The notes: generated by a model from the sequence alone, not told the origin. Counted from the stretch's first letter, positions 50,640 through 59,718 are shown. The stretch: DNA of 64,000 nt from Rhizobium sp. NLR16a (GCF_017948245.1 NZ_CP072872.1:6084-70083); one strand, 5' to 3'. Numbers and translations are program-made.

Positions 50640-53600
50640 TTAACGGTCCCGATCGTCGTGGTCGCGTTCCCTCTGTTCCATTTGTTCCCGCTCAAGCTCC
50701 TCAAGGCGAGGAACGTGCTGTTGGGCGGGGTCAGTCCGTGTGGTATCTCCGCTGCGGTGATCAGCTTCACTCTCTTTATTTAGACGATTAGTAGCGTCCA
50801 CCGTCGAAGCTAGTTCGTGGGCTTTCCGAGCATCGTCCTCACGGTCGGGCTCAGCTTCGGGGTCAAACTCCCTCTGCATCTCAGCTAAGTAGGCGGCTTC
50901 ATCAATCGGCGCCGGCTCGACGGCCTTGAAGCTGGTATCGACGACAACGCCATGTACTTTCAATTGCTCCAATTGAGGAGCAACACTTTCGACATGGCCC
51001 TCATGCTCTCGCCTATCCCTTTCGATCTCGGGCTCATATTCGAGCCCGCTCATGCGAGCCGAATCCGCGTCCTCATCATCGTAACCATAGTCAACCTCGG
51101 TCCGCGAGAGATCAAGAACCTCATCCGGGCCGAGCCTATCGAGCTGAGCACTCATGTGCGACAGGAATTGACGTTCGGCACTGGCCTCGCTTCGCGTCGC
51201 GTAGCTATCTTCTGAGATGAAATTCGGCGAATCCTGGCTGTTCAAACGCTCGTCAAGTCGATCGATCCGCTCGACTATCACGCCCTGCACTCCCTTTATG
51301 ACCTCTTCGCGGTCATCGTTGCGCGACGGAACATTGTTTTCCGCCTGATCGATCAACCGTTGTAGATCGGGATCCTCCTTGGCAATCTCTCGAACGTAGC
51401 TGTTCCCAGCGATAGCCAATTCCGCGGCACGCTGCATCGCCTGATCAAGCCCGGCCTGCATTGCCTCCTTACCGTCGGCTGAAAACTCCCCTGCTTCGAT
51501 CCGATCGAGCCCCTCGCGGTAGTGGTCGACGTCAATCATGGCATCATTACCGGCCTCGACGACAGCCTCGCCGTGTTTGGCGACTGCTGATCCCCACGCG
51601 TCATTGATAGGATCACGTGAGGAATTGCGAGCAGCTTCGGCGTATTGCTTGAGAACGCCGTCCTCAATCTCAAAACTCCGTTCGCTTATATATGCCTTGC
51701 TAAAGCCCTCTGCTTTGAGCCGGCCGATCTCAGCCTCAACGGCGCGCGCAAACTCCTCCTCGGGCATTTGCGATTGCTCCATTCCGTCCATCCTTCCGTC
51801 GGGCGAAATGACTTCTGTCAGCTCTTCACGGCTCTGCGTAGCCTGCATTTCGTTGCGCTTTTCATATAGCTCTACCAGCTCACGTTTCTGGTTGACGAAG
51901 TCACGGGCCAAGCCCGCTACCTCATCAAAGTCGGCTCGGTCATCTGCGGCCACGGTGCGCTCCAGCTTGAACAACGCCGTTTCCACCTTCTTCTCATAAG
52001 CCTCGAACTCTGCTCGTGACGTTTCGCGCAACTCTTGACCCTCCAAAACCATTTCCTGCAACGTAACCAAATTGGCGCGGAAATTCGATCCGAAATCTGC
52101 GTGAATGATATTGGCGCCGGCGTCCTTCGTTGCCTCCGAAAGCCCAGCTTCTAAGTATTCTCGGTGCTGTGTAGCATAGACAATGGTCTGACGATCACCG
52201 CTCGCAAGGGCGACCTTCTGCCACGATTCCTGCGCCTTTATGATGTATTGTCGGCTCCTGTCGCTTTTCGCGACCGCGCGCCGGCCGCTGCGCTTGGCGT
52301 CATACCGCGCCTGCGCTGGCTCGCTCGTCCCGACATGCTCCGTGCGACCGTTGCGGCTCACCGGCCGAACCTGCGTCCGCGTGAAGGCGGGCGGAGTGGC
52401 AAACTCTCGCCGATCGGTCATTTCCATTTCTATGCCATGTTCCCGCGCCTTCTCGGCCATGACCGATCGCCATTCGCGAAACACGGCCGGAGTCGTCTCT
52501 ATGCGATCGCCGGCATCCGATCTCATGGCGATGATCGCATGCGCATGAACGTGCGGTCGCTTGCCCCCCTCCCCAGCCTCTTTCGGATCGCTGGCAGGAT
52601 CGTGCATGGCGAAGACATAACGATGGCCCGCAAACTGGTGCGCTAGAAAATCGCGCACGGCACCCTCGAAAGTCGCTGCATCCGTTCCGGCCCGTGCCGA
52701 CATGATGACGTGCATCACGTCGCGGCTCCTTCGGCTGTGCAGATCACCGCGCCATTCCCTTTGTACCAGATCCCCTGCAGCCTTCTCGCCAGATACTGAC
52801 CGGCCCCGATCGTCGCGAACATCCTGATACTGGTCGACCAGGTCGCGCAAACGGATGGCGCCGAACTCGACACCGTTCCCATACCCATGAAACGAGAACA
52901 TCGCGCCGGCCTCGCTGGCGAACGCACTGGCATCATACCGCCCCTGGATGATATCGGCCGCTTTAGCGTCTCCTGTCAGCCGCTCCCCCTGCCCGCTTCG
53001 GAGCACCACCAGCCCTTGAACCGAGACTGAACCGTCCTGATGCTTCTCGACCGCATAGGCATAGCGGCGATCGCCAAAGCCACTTGATAAGGTGCTCCGT
53101 ACCAACTCGTGCAAAGCGTCGTCGGACGTAAGCCTAGAGCCCGTTATCTCGACGCTGAAACTCCCGATGTCGCGGCTTTCGGCACGGTTCTGGAAAAGGT
53201 GATCCCAATCACCGCGCACCCTGGCCAATTCCTCGCGGCCCTCAAGGATCCTGCCGTTTTCGTCCTCAACCTTCAGTTCTCCGGATCGGGACACGTAGTT
53301 CAACATTGCCCCTACTCGCGCACCGCCCCCATAAGACGCCATTTTGACGACGGCCGGCTGGCTTCCCTTGGCGACGGCAGCAAGCCGCGTCTCCATCGGC
53401 CGGCTTGATGGTGTCGCCGTCGCTTGGTCTCGAGGAGCCCACTGGCTCCTCGATCCGGCGCGCTCTCCACGAGAAGCGCCGCCAGAACCTCCTCCACCGC
53501 CTGCGCCGAGCTGAGCCAGCTGCTTCAGGCGCTTCCGCATTTCTTCCTCGGCCGCGGCACCACGTCCACCAGACGTCATCTCATGCACCAGCGCTGCGCG

Positions 53601-53645
53601 CCGCTGCTCCCATTCGCTGGTGAATGCGCCGAAGAAGATTTCCAA
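50640..53645 (-). CDS. Relaxase (MobA/VirD2-type, MOBP-like)
   Basis: A 1001-residue protein. A disordered N-terminus rich in Gly, Ser and Arg (residues 1-100) precedes the relaxase domain at about 100-430. VGAMLNYVSRSGEL fits the N-terminal motif with Tyr. KRPHVHAHAIIAM is the three-His metal motif. The remaining 550 residues are a charged, helical extension with several coiled coils and no helicase or primase motif. It should nick oriT and lead the strand through the T4SS. The nearby TATCCTGCC core is of the IncP/VirD2 nic type, which fits. Tight behind mobC. Confidence 0.8.
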   Translation of the reverse strand: MEIFFGAFTSEWEQRRAALVHEMTSGGRGAAAEEEMRKRLKQLAQLGAGGGGGSGGASRGERAGSRSQWAPRDQATATPSSRPMETRLAAVAKGSQPAVVKMASYGGGARVGAMLNYVSRSGELKVEDENGRILEGREELARVRGDWDHLFQNRAESRDIGSFSVEITGSRLTSDDALHELVRSTLSSGFGDRRYAYAVEKHQDGSVSVQGLVVLRSGQGERLTGDAKAADIIQGRYDASAFASEAGAMFSFHGYGNGVEFGAIRLRDLVDQYQDVRDDRGRSVSGEKAAGDLVQREWRGDLHSRRSRDVMHVIMSARAGTDAATFEGAVRDFLAHQFAGHRYVFAMHDPASDPKEAGEGGKRPHVHAHAIIAMRSDAGDRIETTPAVFREWRSVMAEKAREHGIEMEMTDRREFATPPAFTRTQVRPVSRNGRTEHVGTSEPAQARYDAKRSGRRAVAKSDRSRQYIIKAQESWQKVALASGDRQTIVYATQHREYLEAGLSEATKDAGANIIHADFGSNFRANLVTLQEMVLEGQELRETSRAEFEAYEKKVETALFKLERTVAADDRADFDEVAGLARDFVNQKRELVELYEKRNEMQATQSREELTEVISPDGRMDGMEQSQMPEEEFARAVEAEIGRLKAEGFSKAYISERSFEIEDGVLKQYAEAARNSSRDPINDAWGSAVAKHGEAVVEAGNDAMIDVDHYREGLDRIEAGEFSADGKEAMQAGLDQAMQRAAELAIAGNSYVREIAKEDPDLQRLIDQAENNVPSRNDDREEVIKGVQGVIVERIDRLDERLNSQDSPNFISEDSYATRSEASAERQFLSHMSAQLDRLGPDEVLDLSRTEVDYGYDDEDADSARMSGLEYEPEIERDRREHEGHVESVAPQLEQLKVHGVVVDTSFKAVEPAPIDEAAYLAEMQREFDPEAEPDREDDARKAHELASTVDATNRLNKESEADHRSGDTTRTDPAQQHVPRLEELEREQMEQRERDHDDRDR

Positions 53646-53648
53646 CGG

Positions 53649-54050
53649 CTACTTCTCCCCTCGACGCTGATAACCAGCCCGTCGCGACATAGAGCGAAGC
53701 TCGCTCATCACCGCCGCCTGAATGCGTTGCACGTTTTCGAGGTTGATATTCAGCTCGCTTGGATGGACGCCCCGGCCACTGTTGAGCGCCCTTGCAACCT
53801 GGTTGAGGTTGATTCCAATCATCCGCATGTCTTCGAGCAAAGCCGCCATCACTAGGCGGTCATCCCCCGTCAGGATCGGCCGGACGCCTGCCCCCTCCAA
53901 TAGCAGCGACCGGAAAAAGCTGGATACCGTCATGCCGGCATCCTCGGCCGCCTTCTCGATCCCCGCATGTTCGTCAACCGTGACACGCACATGCACAGTG
54001 CGATCCTTCTTGGCCGGCTCAAGGAGAGCGTTGAATTTCCCGTCATCCAT
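53649..54050 (-). CDS. mobC: MobC-like relaxosome accessory protein
   Basis: A 133-residue protein. The N-terminal half is a ribbon-helix-helix (RTVHVRVTVDEHAGIEKAAEDAGMTVSSFFRSLLLEGAG). The C-terminal half holds the MobC signature MIGINLNQVARALNSG. MobC proteins bind oriT and open it for the relaxase. The gene is directly in front of the relaxase, and its start is 37 nt from the putative oriT hairpin. Confidence 0.9.
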   Translation of the reverse strand: MDDGKFNALLEPAKKDRTVHVRVTVDEHAGIEKAAEDAGMTVSSFFRSLLLEGAGVRPILTGDDRLVMAALLEDMRMIGINLNQVARALNSGRGVHPSELNINLENVQRIQAAVMSELRSMSRRAGYQRRGEK

Positions 54051-54087
54051 TTGGCCGTTGGCCCCCTACTGGCGCTTGCGTCAGGTG

Positions 54088-54147
54088 ATCGAGGGCTCGT
54101 CCCTCGATTGTAGGAAAACGGCGTAGCACATTTTTCCGTATCCTGCC
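54088..54147. other. oriT: Origin of transfer (oriT) with nic-like core
   Basis: TATCCTGCC at 54139-54147 matches the ATCCTG/C nic core of IncP oriT and Ti-plasmid border-type sites. Upstream is a perfect 8-base inverted repeat (ATCGAGGG/CCCTCGAT, 54088-54108) and GGAAAA/TTTTCC arms at 54113-54118 and 54132-54137. A further perfect ACGAGT/ACTCGT hairpin lies at 54184-54198. The site is between mobC and the VirC1-like gene, the normal place for oriT. Confidence 0.7.
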
Positions 54148-54222
54148 AGCCTCACTACGGGGAAAATCAACGAGACAGCACTACGAGTTTGACTCGTTTC
54201 GCTCGCCATTTTGATTTTTAGA

Positions 54223-54249
54223 ACCGGGACTTCGCCCGGGTTGTTTTTC
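54223..54249 (+). terminator. Terminator-like hairpin beside oriT
   Basis: CCGGG and CCCGG arms with a six-base loop, extended by AA/TT around a bulge and followed by five T. It reads as an intrinsic terminator on the plus strand, although no plus-strand gene ends just before it, so it may instead be a structural part of oriT. Confidence 0.4.
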
Positions 54250-54440
54250 GTAGGAACGCTCACCAGGGTTCACCTCCGAAATCCGCTCCTGAAGGCCTTT
54301 GTCCGACCCTCGTACTCAGCCGCAAGGGACGCTTCGCTCTTCGCACCTTGCCGCTTCCGTGCGAGCGTCAGAGCCGGCCTTACGCGGCTCCGGGGTTCAC
54401 TGATCTGCCGGCGCTTCAGGCGCATCTTGCGGCCACCATA

Positions 54441-54624
54441 TCGTGTGAATATTCCACACGAGTTAGCAACACTGACTCTCCACACGATGTAGTCACATGA
54501 AACTATCGACACATCACGTGGATGATTATTCACATGATGCAGGCTTGGTCTAATGGCAGAGATCGTCTACACCGTATGGTAGCAGCATGTTGCGACACCG
54601 TGTGAGCGATTGCTCACATCATGT
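54441..54624. promoter_or_regulatory. Array of CACAC/CACAT palindromes upstream of the VirC1-like gene
   Basis: The region holds a 21-bp near-palindrome TCGTGTG-AATATTC-CACACGA (54441-54461), CACACGATGTAGTCACATGA (from 54481), CACATCACGTGGATG and TCACATGATG (54508-54539), a perfect TGTGAGC-GATT-GCTCACA (54601-54618) and CACAT-C-ATGTG (54614-54624). Together they look like repeated binding sites for a dimeric DNA-binding protein. Confidence 0.6.
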
Positions 54625-54706
54625 GTGCGCTCACGACATGGGACAGCCGCACGAACACCCAGCTAGCCGCCGAGATACTCATCGGCTAAAAAAGGAGATG
54701 CCACAT

Positions 54707-55420
54707 ATGCCTCTATGCATTTCGGCCGTGAGCGGCAAAGGGGGAGCAGGGAAGACAACGGCGGCAATCTTGATTGCCGGGGAATATGCGCTTCAGGGAA
54801 AGCGTGTCCTTCTCATTGATGCAGACGGCCGCCAAAATCTGCAGGAATGGTGGAAGCGCTGTGAAGCAAAGGACAACCTGCCTGATAACATCGAGCTCAT
54901 AACGGCTGCCCGTCAAACTACCGTCCAGCAGGTCCTGGAAAACGAGGCGAACAAATTCGATGTCGTTTTGATGGACACGCCCGGTCAAGACACCGTCCTG
55001 AGGGACACCATTATCGCCGGGTCCCATGTTGTGCTGACGCCAATTCAGCCAAACCAAGATGAGATCAAGGCGGCGGGCCAGGCCGCGACCGACACGGCCA
55101 ATATCTCCGACAAAATTGGGCGGGTGATCCCGCACGCCAACTTTGTCACCAGGATCACGTTGCCAGCCAAAATGCTGGAAGCGTATCGGCTGATCAGGCC
55201 CTTTGTGCAGAATTTAAAGGAAGGTGGTTATGACTCCTACCTGCTCGATACTGAACTCATGGAGCGAAATTGCTACCGCGAGATTCGAAACGGTTACGGC
55301 ACTCTGCAGATGCTGGAACTCACGAATCCCGTAAAAAAAGCGCGAGCGGAAGTGATGAGCCTAGTTCAGAACATTGAAGGACTGCTCTTGGGACAGAAAG
55401 AGGTAGCGGCCAATGGCTAA
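54707..55420 (+). CDS. VirC1-like ParA-family ATPase
   Basis: A 237-residue protein. The deviant Walker A SGKGGAGKTTA lies at residues 8-18, with VLLIDADGRQNLQEWW and VLMDTPGQD as later motifs. Sequence and size fit VirC1 of Agrobacterium better than plasmid-partition ParA, and RepA already serves partition. VirC1 binds near T-DNA borders, raises relaxosome numbers and brings them to the coupling protein at the cell pole. The start at 54707 is nine bases after AAAGGAG; ATG 54698 overlaps that site. The location next to oriT supports the role. Confidence 0.75.
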   Translation: MPLCISAVSGKGGAGKTTAAILIAGEYALQGKRVLLIDADGRQNLQEWWKRCEAKDNLPDNIELITAARQTTVQQVLENEANKFDVVLMDTPGQDTVLRDTIIAGSHVVLTPIQPNQDEIKAAGQAATDTANISDKIGRVIPHANFVTRITLPAKMLEAYRLIRPFVQNLKEGGYDSYLLDTELMERNCYREIRNGYGTLQMLELTNPVKKARAEVMSLVQNIEGLLLGQKEVAANG

Positions 55421-55835
55421 GGGGCAAACAACGGTATCTGATTTTGCAGTCGCGCCGCGGCGTAGCCGTCCGATAAACCAGTCGACTGCGGAGGACACTG
55501 CTACATTGGCTCCCAGCGTGCCGACAGAAGATGCGAGGATTGAAAATCAGCCTCTGTCGCATAGTGTTGACCCACCTGCGAGCCATCTCATTGCGCCGAC
55601 TGAAGAGGCCCGACGCGAGCGGGCAGTGAGCAAAGCATTGCAGCGTGAGGATTCTAGAGTTCGCTTGCGTGACCTGAAGAGGGCACGCGATCGCGAATCC
55701 AAGCACTACGTCAACTGCCCGTTGGATTACGAGACGAAGAAACGGTTGGAGAAAGCCGCTATCGAGAACGACGTGAAGATGACCGTCATCATGAAGGCCG
55801 CAATTGATCAGTTCCTCAAAGACAACGGATATTGA
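55413..55835 (+). CDS. VirC2-like ribbon-helix-helix partner
   Basis: A 140-residue protein overlapping the VirC1-like gene by eight bases. Residues 1-90 are polar and probably disordered. Residues 95-138 (HYVNCPLDYETKKRLEKAAI, then KMTVIMKAAIDQFLK) are a ribbon-helix-helix DNA-binding domain. VirC2 has this fold and works with VirC1 at the overdrive element. Here it probably binds the array or oriT upstream. Confidence 0.65.
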   Translation: MAKGQTTVSDFAVAPRRSRPINQSTAEDTATLAPSVPTEDARIENQPLSHSVDPPASHLIAPTEEARRERAVSKALQREDSRVRLRDLKRARDRESKHYVNCPLDYETKKRLEKAAIENDVKMTVIMKAAIDQFLKDNGY

Positions 55836-55938
55836 TCGATGATTGGCCGTCGCCTCGCCTCAGCCGTCCGACTGCCGCCATGAGAGTGATCTCAGAAACC
55901 ATTTTGCCTGAAGTAAATGGCGCCATGCGACATCCGGT

Positions 55939-57249
55939 TTAACCCACCTGCCGTCTGACGGAACTGTTAGCGCGGACAAGCGACATGAGCATTGGGCCAA
56001 TCGCAAATTCTCCGGCTTCGGTGCGCCGTGTCAGATCACGCAGGTATCCACCCGCCGAGTTGATGTGGCCGCCGCGCTCGAGGATGCAGGCCATCACGGT
56101 CGCTGCGTTCTCCGGTCCCATTGCCGAGCAGGCATCCTGATAGGCCGAGGGGCTGACGCCGAGCATCGATCGGACAACAACGGCGGCCGACATCAGCTCT
56201 CGCCAGTTGCCCACATGTCCACCTGGGCCGTAGTCGGAGATTTGAGGGCAAGCCTGCAGGACCAATCCGAGCGGGAACGATTTCAGTTCACCATCCTCAC
56301 CTAGCGGTCGCTTGCACCTTCCGGCTCGCAACTCCCCTCCCCTTGCCCCCTCAGGGGTAGCCGATATTACTTGGTCATCCAGCGGCACGCTCTGCTGCCC
56401 GATGCGAGCCGCCAACTTTGCCCCCTGCTTCGTTTCGGAAGCTGGTTCAAGATCAGAAATGGATTCGGGGTTTGAATTCTGTATGTGGCGCTCAATTTGA
56501 GACTCTTTGGCGTCTATTTTTTTCACATTCGTGAGCGTTTCCAACTGATTGACGATCTCTTCACGAAGCAGCGACATATCATCGAGTACCGAAGTCAGAT
56601 GCTCAATCCCGGGAGCCCGAGGAAGGCGTGCTACGATCTCACGAAATATGCAGGTAATCTTCTCCCAATCACCTGCAGCGCCCTCATCGAGGGCGGCGGA
56701 AATGAGCTTGGCGACGTCGCGGCGGCAAATTGTCAGGCGCTCCCGTGTGATCCTCATCAGCTCGCGATCAGCAACCGCCTGGGCTGCCAAGGCCTCTATC
56801 TCGGCCGCCCGCGCAAGCAAGGGGGCCAACGAGAAGCCGAAAGCCTCTGAGACCGCCCCTGCCCTGTCTCGGCGTGCGTAACGTTTCCCGTTGGCGCTGT
56901 CCTTTCGAACGATCAACCCGGCTTCTACCAGGCCAGCCAGGTGCCGTCTTAGCGTGGCTGCAGTCATGCCTTTGGCGCGGATCGAGAGCTGTGCGTTCGA
57001 CGGGAACACGATCAGCCCGCGATCCTCTGACAGCTCATTGTCCGGATAGAACGTCAGCAAAGCGTCGAGGACGTTCAAGGCGCGATCCGTAACGCCAAGC
57101 GCTGGCCGTGCTTCGCAAATCGCCCTGAACAGTTTCCACTTGTTCCGGGTCGTTCCGGGTTCGATAGTCTCCGCAATCTGTTGGCTTGCCAACATGCCAA
57201 GCGTCATCGCCCGCCGCCCAAACGGCGTCGTCACACTTCCACTCTCCAT
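55939..57249 (-). CDS. repC: RepC replication initiator
   Basis: A 436-residue protein of the RepC family limited to alphaproteobacteria. It begins VTTPFGRRAMTLGMLASQQ, the usual opening. A winged helix lies near residues 90-160 (IVFPSNAQLSIRAKGMTAATLRRHLAGLVEAGLIVRKDS). The C-terminal domain ends GGHINSAGGYLRDLTRRTEAGEF, a highly conserved RepC segment. The origin of replication of repABC plasmids lies inside repC; the AT-rich stretch near 56500-56530 is a candidate. Last gene of repABC. Confidence 0.95.
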   Translation of the reverse strand: MESGSVTTPFGRRAMTLGMLASQQIAETIEPGTTRNKWKLFRAICEARPALGVTDRALNVLDALLTFYPDNELSEDRGLIVFPSNAQLSIRAKGMTAATLRRHLAGLVEAGLIVRKDSANGKRYARRDRAGAVSEAFGFSLAPLLARAAEIEALAAQAVADRELMRITRERLTICRRDVAKLISAALDEGAAGDWEKITCIFREIVARLPRAPGIEHLTSVLDDMSLLREEIVNQLETLTNVKKIDAKESQIERHIQNSNPESISDLEPASETKQGAKLAARIGQQSVPLDDQVISATPEGARGGELRAGRCKRPLGEDGELKSFPLGLVLQACPQISDYGPGGHVGNWRELMSAAVVVRSMLGVSPSAYQDACSAMGPENAATVMACILERGGHINSAGGYLRDLTRRTEAGEFAIGPMLMSLVRANSSVRRQVG

Positions 57250-57345
57250 CTTCCTTCACCTTTTTAGAAGGCAAAAGAAATCAGCTCGCCAAAATGACGC
57301 TCAAGGACTCTTGACTGCGATTCGTGGAAATGCGATTCTCGATCT

Positions 57346-57397
57346 TGCTACAGATATGAGGAAGGCTTCCACGACTTGGTCGTTTGGGGGCCTTTTT
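57346..57397 (+). ncRNA. Counter-transcribed RNA (ctRNA) of the repB-repC gap
   Basis: Opposite to repABC, a TTGACT at 57311 and GATTCT at 57334 are spaced by 17 bases. They predict a short RNA ending in the hairpin AAGGC...ACGAC-TTG-GTCGT...GCCTT with a T-run at 57393. Position, strand and length of about 50 nt agree with the incompatibility RNA of repABC plasmids, which lowers RepC synthesis. Confidence 0.75.
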
Positions 57398-57408
57398 CTT
57401 TTGCGGGT

Positions 57409-58395
57409 CTACCTTTCATCAGTCTTGGTTGATGACAAAAACTCTTGGTGCAATCGCTCCAAATTGTCCGCGATAAAGCGGCCGAACTTGCCAGCCTCAT
57501 CGGACTTGAGGGCGATTGAATAGCTCTTGCCGGTCCCTTTGAACTCTGCTCTCACCGACGCATCCGTTGCCCGCCATTCGCCCTTATCGGCTGGCTCCCT
57601 TGGCAACTGTTCGGCCTTCTTAATCTCCGCCACGAGGAGTTCAAAACGGGCGTCCGATTCGAGAGTGCTGAACTTCTCTTCATCGACAAATTTGCCGACT
57701 AGCGCCTTCGTCGATGGCTTCTCGATCCGTTGAGCGAAATCAATCCAACGATCCCGGCCGATGGATTTAGCGGGGCCGATCTTCAAGGCCACCGCTTCCG
57801 GAACCCGGCTGGATACCGATAGCATGCGTGTCAGCATCGGAGCGTCGGTTGCAAGAGCGGACTGAATCGTGGATTTGTCGTAGCCGAGATCGAGCAAGCG
57901 CTGAGCAAACAAGGCTCTCTCGATGAACGACAGGTTCTGCCGAGCTGAGTTCTCCTGGCCCTGGGCAATAACGTGATCGGCGTCTGAGATTTCCTTGACG
58001 ACTGCACGAACTTTCCGGCCGAGGTCTTTTGCTGCCCTGGCGCGACGGTGACCAAAAACGATCTGGTATCGGCCGTCATGCGAAGGGTGAGGGCGCACCA
58101 GTATGGGCGAATCCTGTCCGCGATCTCGCATGGCTTCAACAAGCTCTATATAGGCAGCATCGTCGTCAGCCATGCGATCCGAAACGAACGAGCTGTCGAG
58201 GTCCGCCGTATCCAGTTCGACAACAAGCTCGCCCGCAAGATTCTGGTCCACGCGGGCGGCTTTCTCAGCCAGCTCGTTCAATGAGCTAATCATCGACCGG
58301 GAGGCACCCCGCGCCGCGTATTCAGGCTTCGCCTTTCGCTCCTGAACCTCGCTCTGAGGCGAGGTGATATTTGCAAAAACATCCCTTCGAGCCAT
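57409..58395 (-). CDS. repB: RepB partition protein (ParB family)
   Basis: A 328-residue protein (ATG 58395; a GTG lies one codon before). The ParB box is seen as ILVRPHPSHDGRYQIVFGHRRARAAKDLG near residue 105. The HTH lies near 170-200 (LSFIERALFAQRLLDLGYDKSTIQSAL). The C-terminal part dimerises. It binds parS sites, which I could not locate with certainty. It follows repA by 63 nt, a gap that holds a small GCCGT/ACGGC inverted repeat. Confidence 0.95.
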   Translation of the reverse strand: MARRDVFANITSPQSEVQERKAKPEYAARGASRSMISSLNELAEKAARVDQNLAGELVVELDTADLDSSFVSDRMADDDAAYIELVEAMRDRGQDSPILVRPHPSHDGRYQIVFGHRRARAAKDLGRKVRAVVKEISDADHVIAQGQENSARQNLSFIERALFAQRLLDLGYDKSTIQSALATDAPMLTRMLSVSSRVPEAVALKIGPAKSIGRDRWIDFAQRIEKPSTKALVGKFVDEEKFSTLESDARFELLVAEIKKAEQLPREPADKGEWRATDASVRAEFKGTGKSYSIALKSDEAGKFGRFIADNLERLHQEFLSSTKTDER

Positions 58396-58461
58396 CACGG
58401 ATTCCTACGTTTGTTGATTTCATTGAAGAAAATTGCCGTTTGTACGGCTGACAATTTCTTC

Positions 58462-59649
58462 CTATCCATCTCGACGCCCCCAGGCCTTGTGCAGCAACCC
58501 AATCACTTCGGCGTTCACTGCGTCCATTGATTCCCGGGCGCGGTCATAGGTAGAAGGCGTGAATTGAGAGCGTTCGACTTCGTAAAGGGTTTGCTTGGTC
58601 AGCCCGGCGTCTGAGATCGCCGTAGACTTGACCATCTGATGCCTCATCATCTGGGCGGCGAACATGCTTTGCATAAACCCGACCATCTGCTGTTGCGGAA
58701 TGTCCGTCGGCTCGTAGCGGGTTACCAGGTAGCGAAACCAGTCGAGCGAGACGTTCACGCCGACTGCTTCGACGCTTTTCAAAATATTGCCGAGCATCAG
58801 GAGGAACTGCGACATAGACATGATGTCGAGCATTTGCGGGTGAACCGTGATCAGCACGGACGTAGCCGCCGTCAAGGCCGTCAGCGTCAGGTAGCCGAGC
58901 TGGGGAGGGCAATCGATCACGACGACATCGTAGCGATCATCGACCTCGGCGAGTGCGTCACCGATTCTCGTGTAGAAGAGCTTGCCCGCGCTCGAATCCT
59001 TTCGCTGCATGGCGATAGGCGTCTCGTACTCGTATTCCTGGAGTTCGAGATTTGCAGGAACGATGTCCAAAGTCGGAAAATTCGTCGGCTGGATTACCTC
59101 CGTGATCGACCGGCGCTCGTCGTCGTAGCGCAGTGCCTCATAGAGAGACGCCTTCTCATCGAGCTCCGGCTGGATGCCATAGAGCGCCGTCAATGAAGCC
59201 TGCGGATCGAGATCGACGGCAAGGACGCGGTAACCACGCAATGCCAGATACTGAGCCAGGTGCGCAGACGTGGTGGTCTTCCCGCTGCCCCCCTTAAAAT
59301 TCACTACCGCTATTACCTGTAGCCGTTCATGTTCCTTGCGGTGAGGCACTCGATCGAGCAGGGTCCGGAGCTCATTTATCTGGTCGGCGGTATAGTATCG
59401 CCGCCCCGTCGAGGTCGTGGTCGGCTCAACACCCTTGCCCTTTAGGTGAAGCTTCTTAAGATAGCTTTGGGAGACACCGACGAAATCGGCAACCTCGGCC
59501 AAGGAAAACTGGCGCAAAGATTTCTGTGCGTTCGGCGGGAACTTCTCCCGCCGCAGCATGTCAAGCTTCGACGAGATGTCGCCACCTTGTTCAAGGATTG
59601 TATCGGCAAAACCCGGCACTTTCTCGGAAGTGGCCATTTTCACGTTCAT
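58462..59649 (-). CDS. repA: RepA partition ATPase (ParA family)
   Basis: A 395-residue protein. A MerR-like DNA-binding domain (residues 45-100) with SLAEVADFVGVSQSYLKKLHL precedes the ATPase part. KGGSGKTTT at 119-127 is the ParA Walker motif, with VLAVDLDPQASLTALYG next. RepA partitions the plasmid and represses the operon through its N-domain. First gene of repABC. Confidence 0.95.
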   Translation of the reverse strand: MNVKMATSEKVPGFADTILEQGGDISSKLDMLRREKFPPNAQKSLRQFSLAEVADFVGVSQSYLKKLHLKGKGVEPTTTSTGRRYYTADQINELRTLLDRVPHRKEHERLQVIAVVNFKGGSGKTTTSAHLAQYLALRGYRVLAVDLDPQASLTALYGIQPELDEKASLYEALRYDDERRSITEVIQPTNFPTLDIVPANLELQEYEYETPIAMQRKDSSAGKLFYTRIGDALAEVDDRYDVVVIDCPPQLGYLTLTALTAATSVLITVHPQMLDIMSMSQFLLMLGNILKSVEAVGVNVSLDWFRYLVTRYEPTDIPQQQMVGFMQSMFAAQMMRHQMVKSTAISDAGLTKQTLYEVERSQFTPSTYDRARESMDAVNAEVIGLLHKAWGRRDG

Positions 59650-59666
59650 TTCGGAATCCGCTCTTA

Positions 59667-59705
59667 GTCACGATAATTTTGTAAAATGGCATCAATTATC
59701 GTGAC
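59667..59705. promoter_or_regulatory. RepA operator candidate, 12-bp inverted repeat
   Basis: GTCACGATAATT and AATTATCGTGAC are perfect arms around 15 bases, 18 bp before the repA start. Autorepression of repABC by RepA acts at such an upstream palindrome. Confidence 0.7.
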
Positions 59706-59718
59706 AATGCCCCGATTC

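Noticed and set aside
54270-54533. 87-codon minus-strand frame between oriT and the operator array
   Set aside because: Composition is rich in Arg and Ser, there is no ribosome site, and it overlaps the palindromes. A shorter real peptide cannot be excluded.
58399-58461. parS site between repA and repB
   Set aside because: There is a GCCGT-TTGT-ACGGC repeat, but it does not fit the repABC parS pattern that I know (GTTnnC...GnnAAC).
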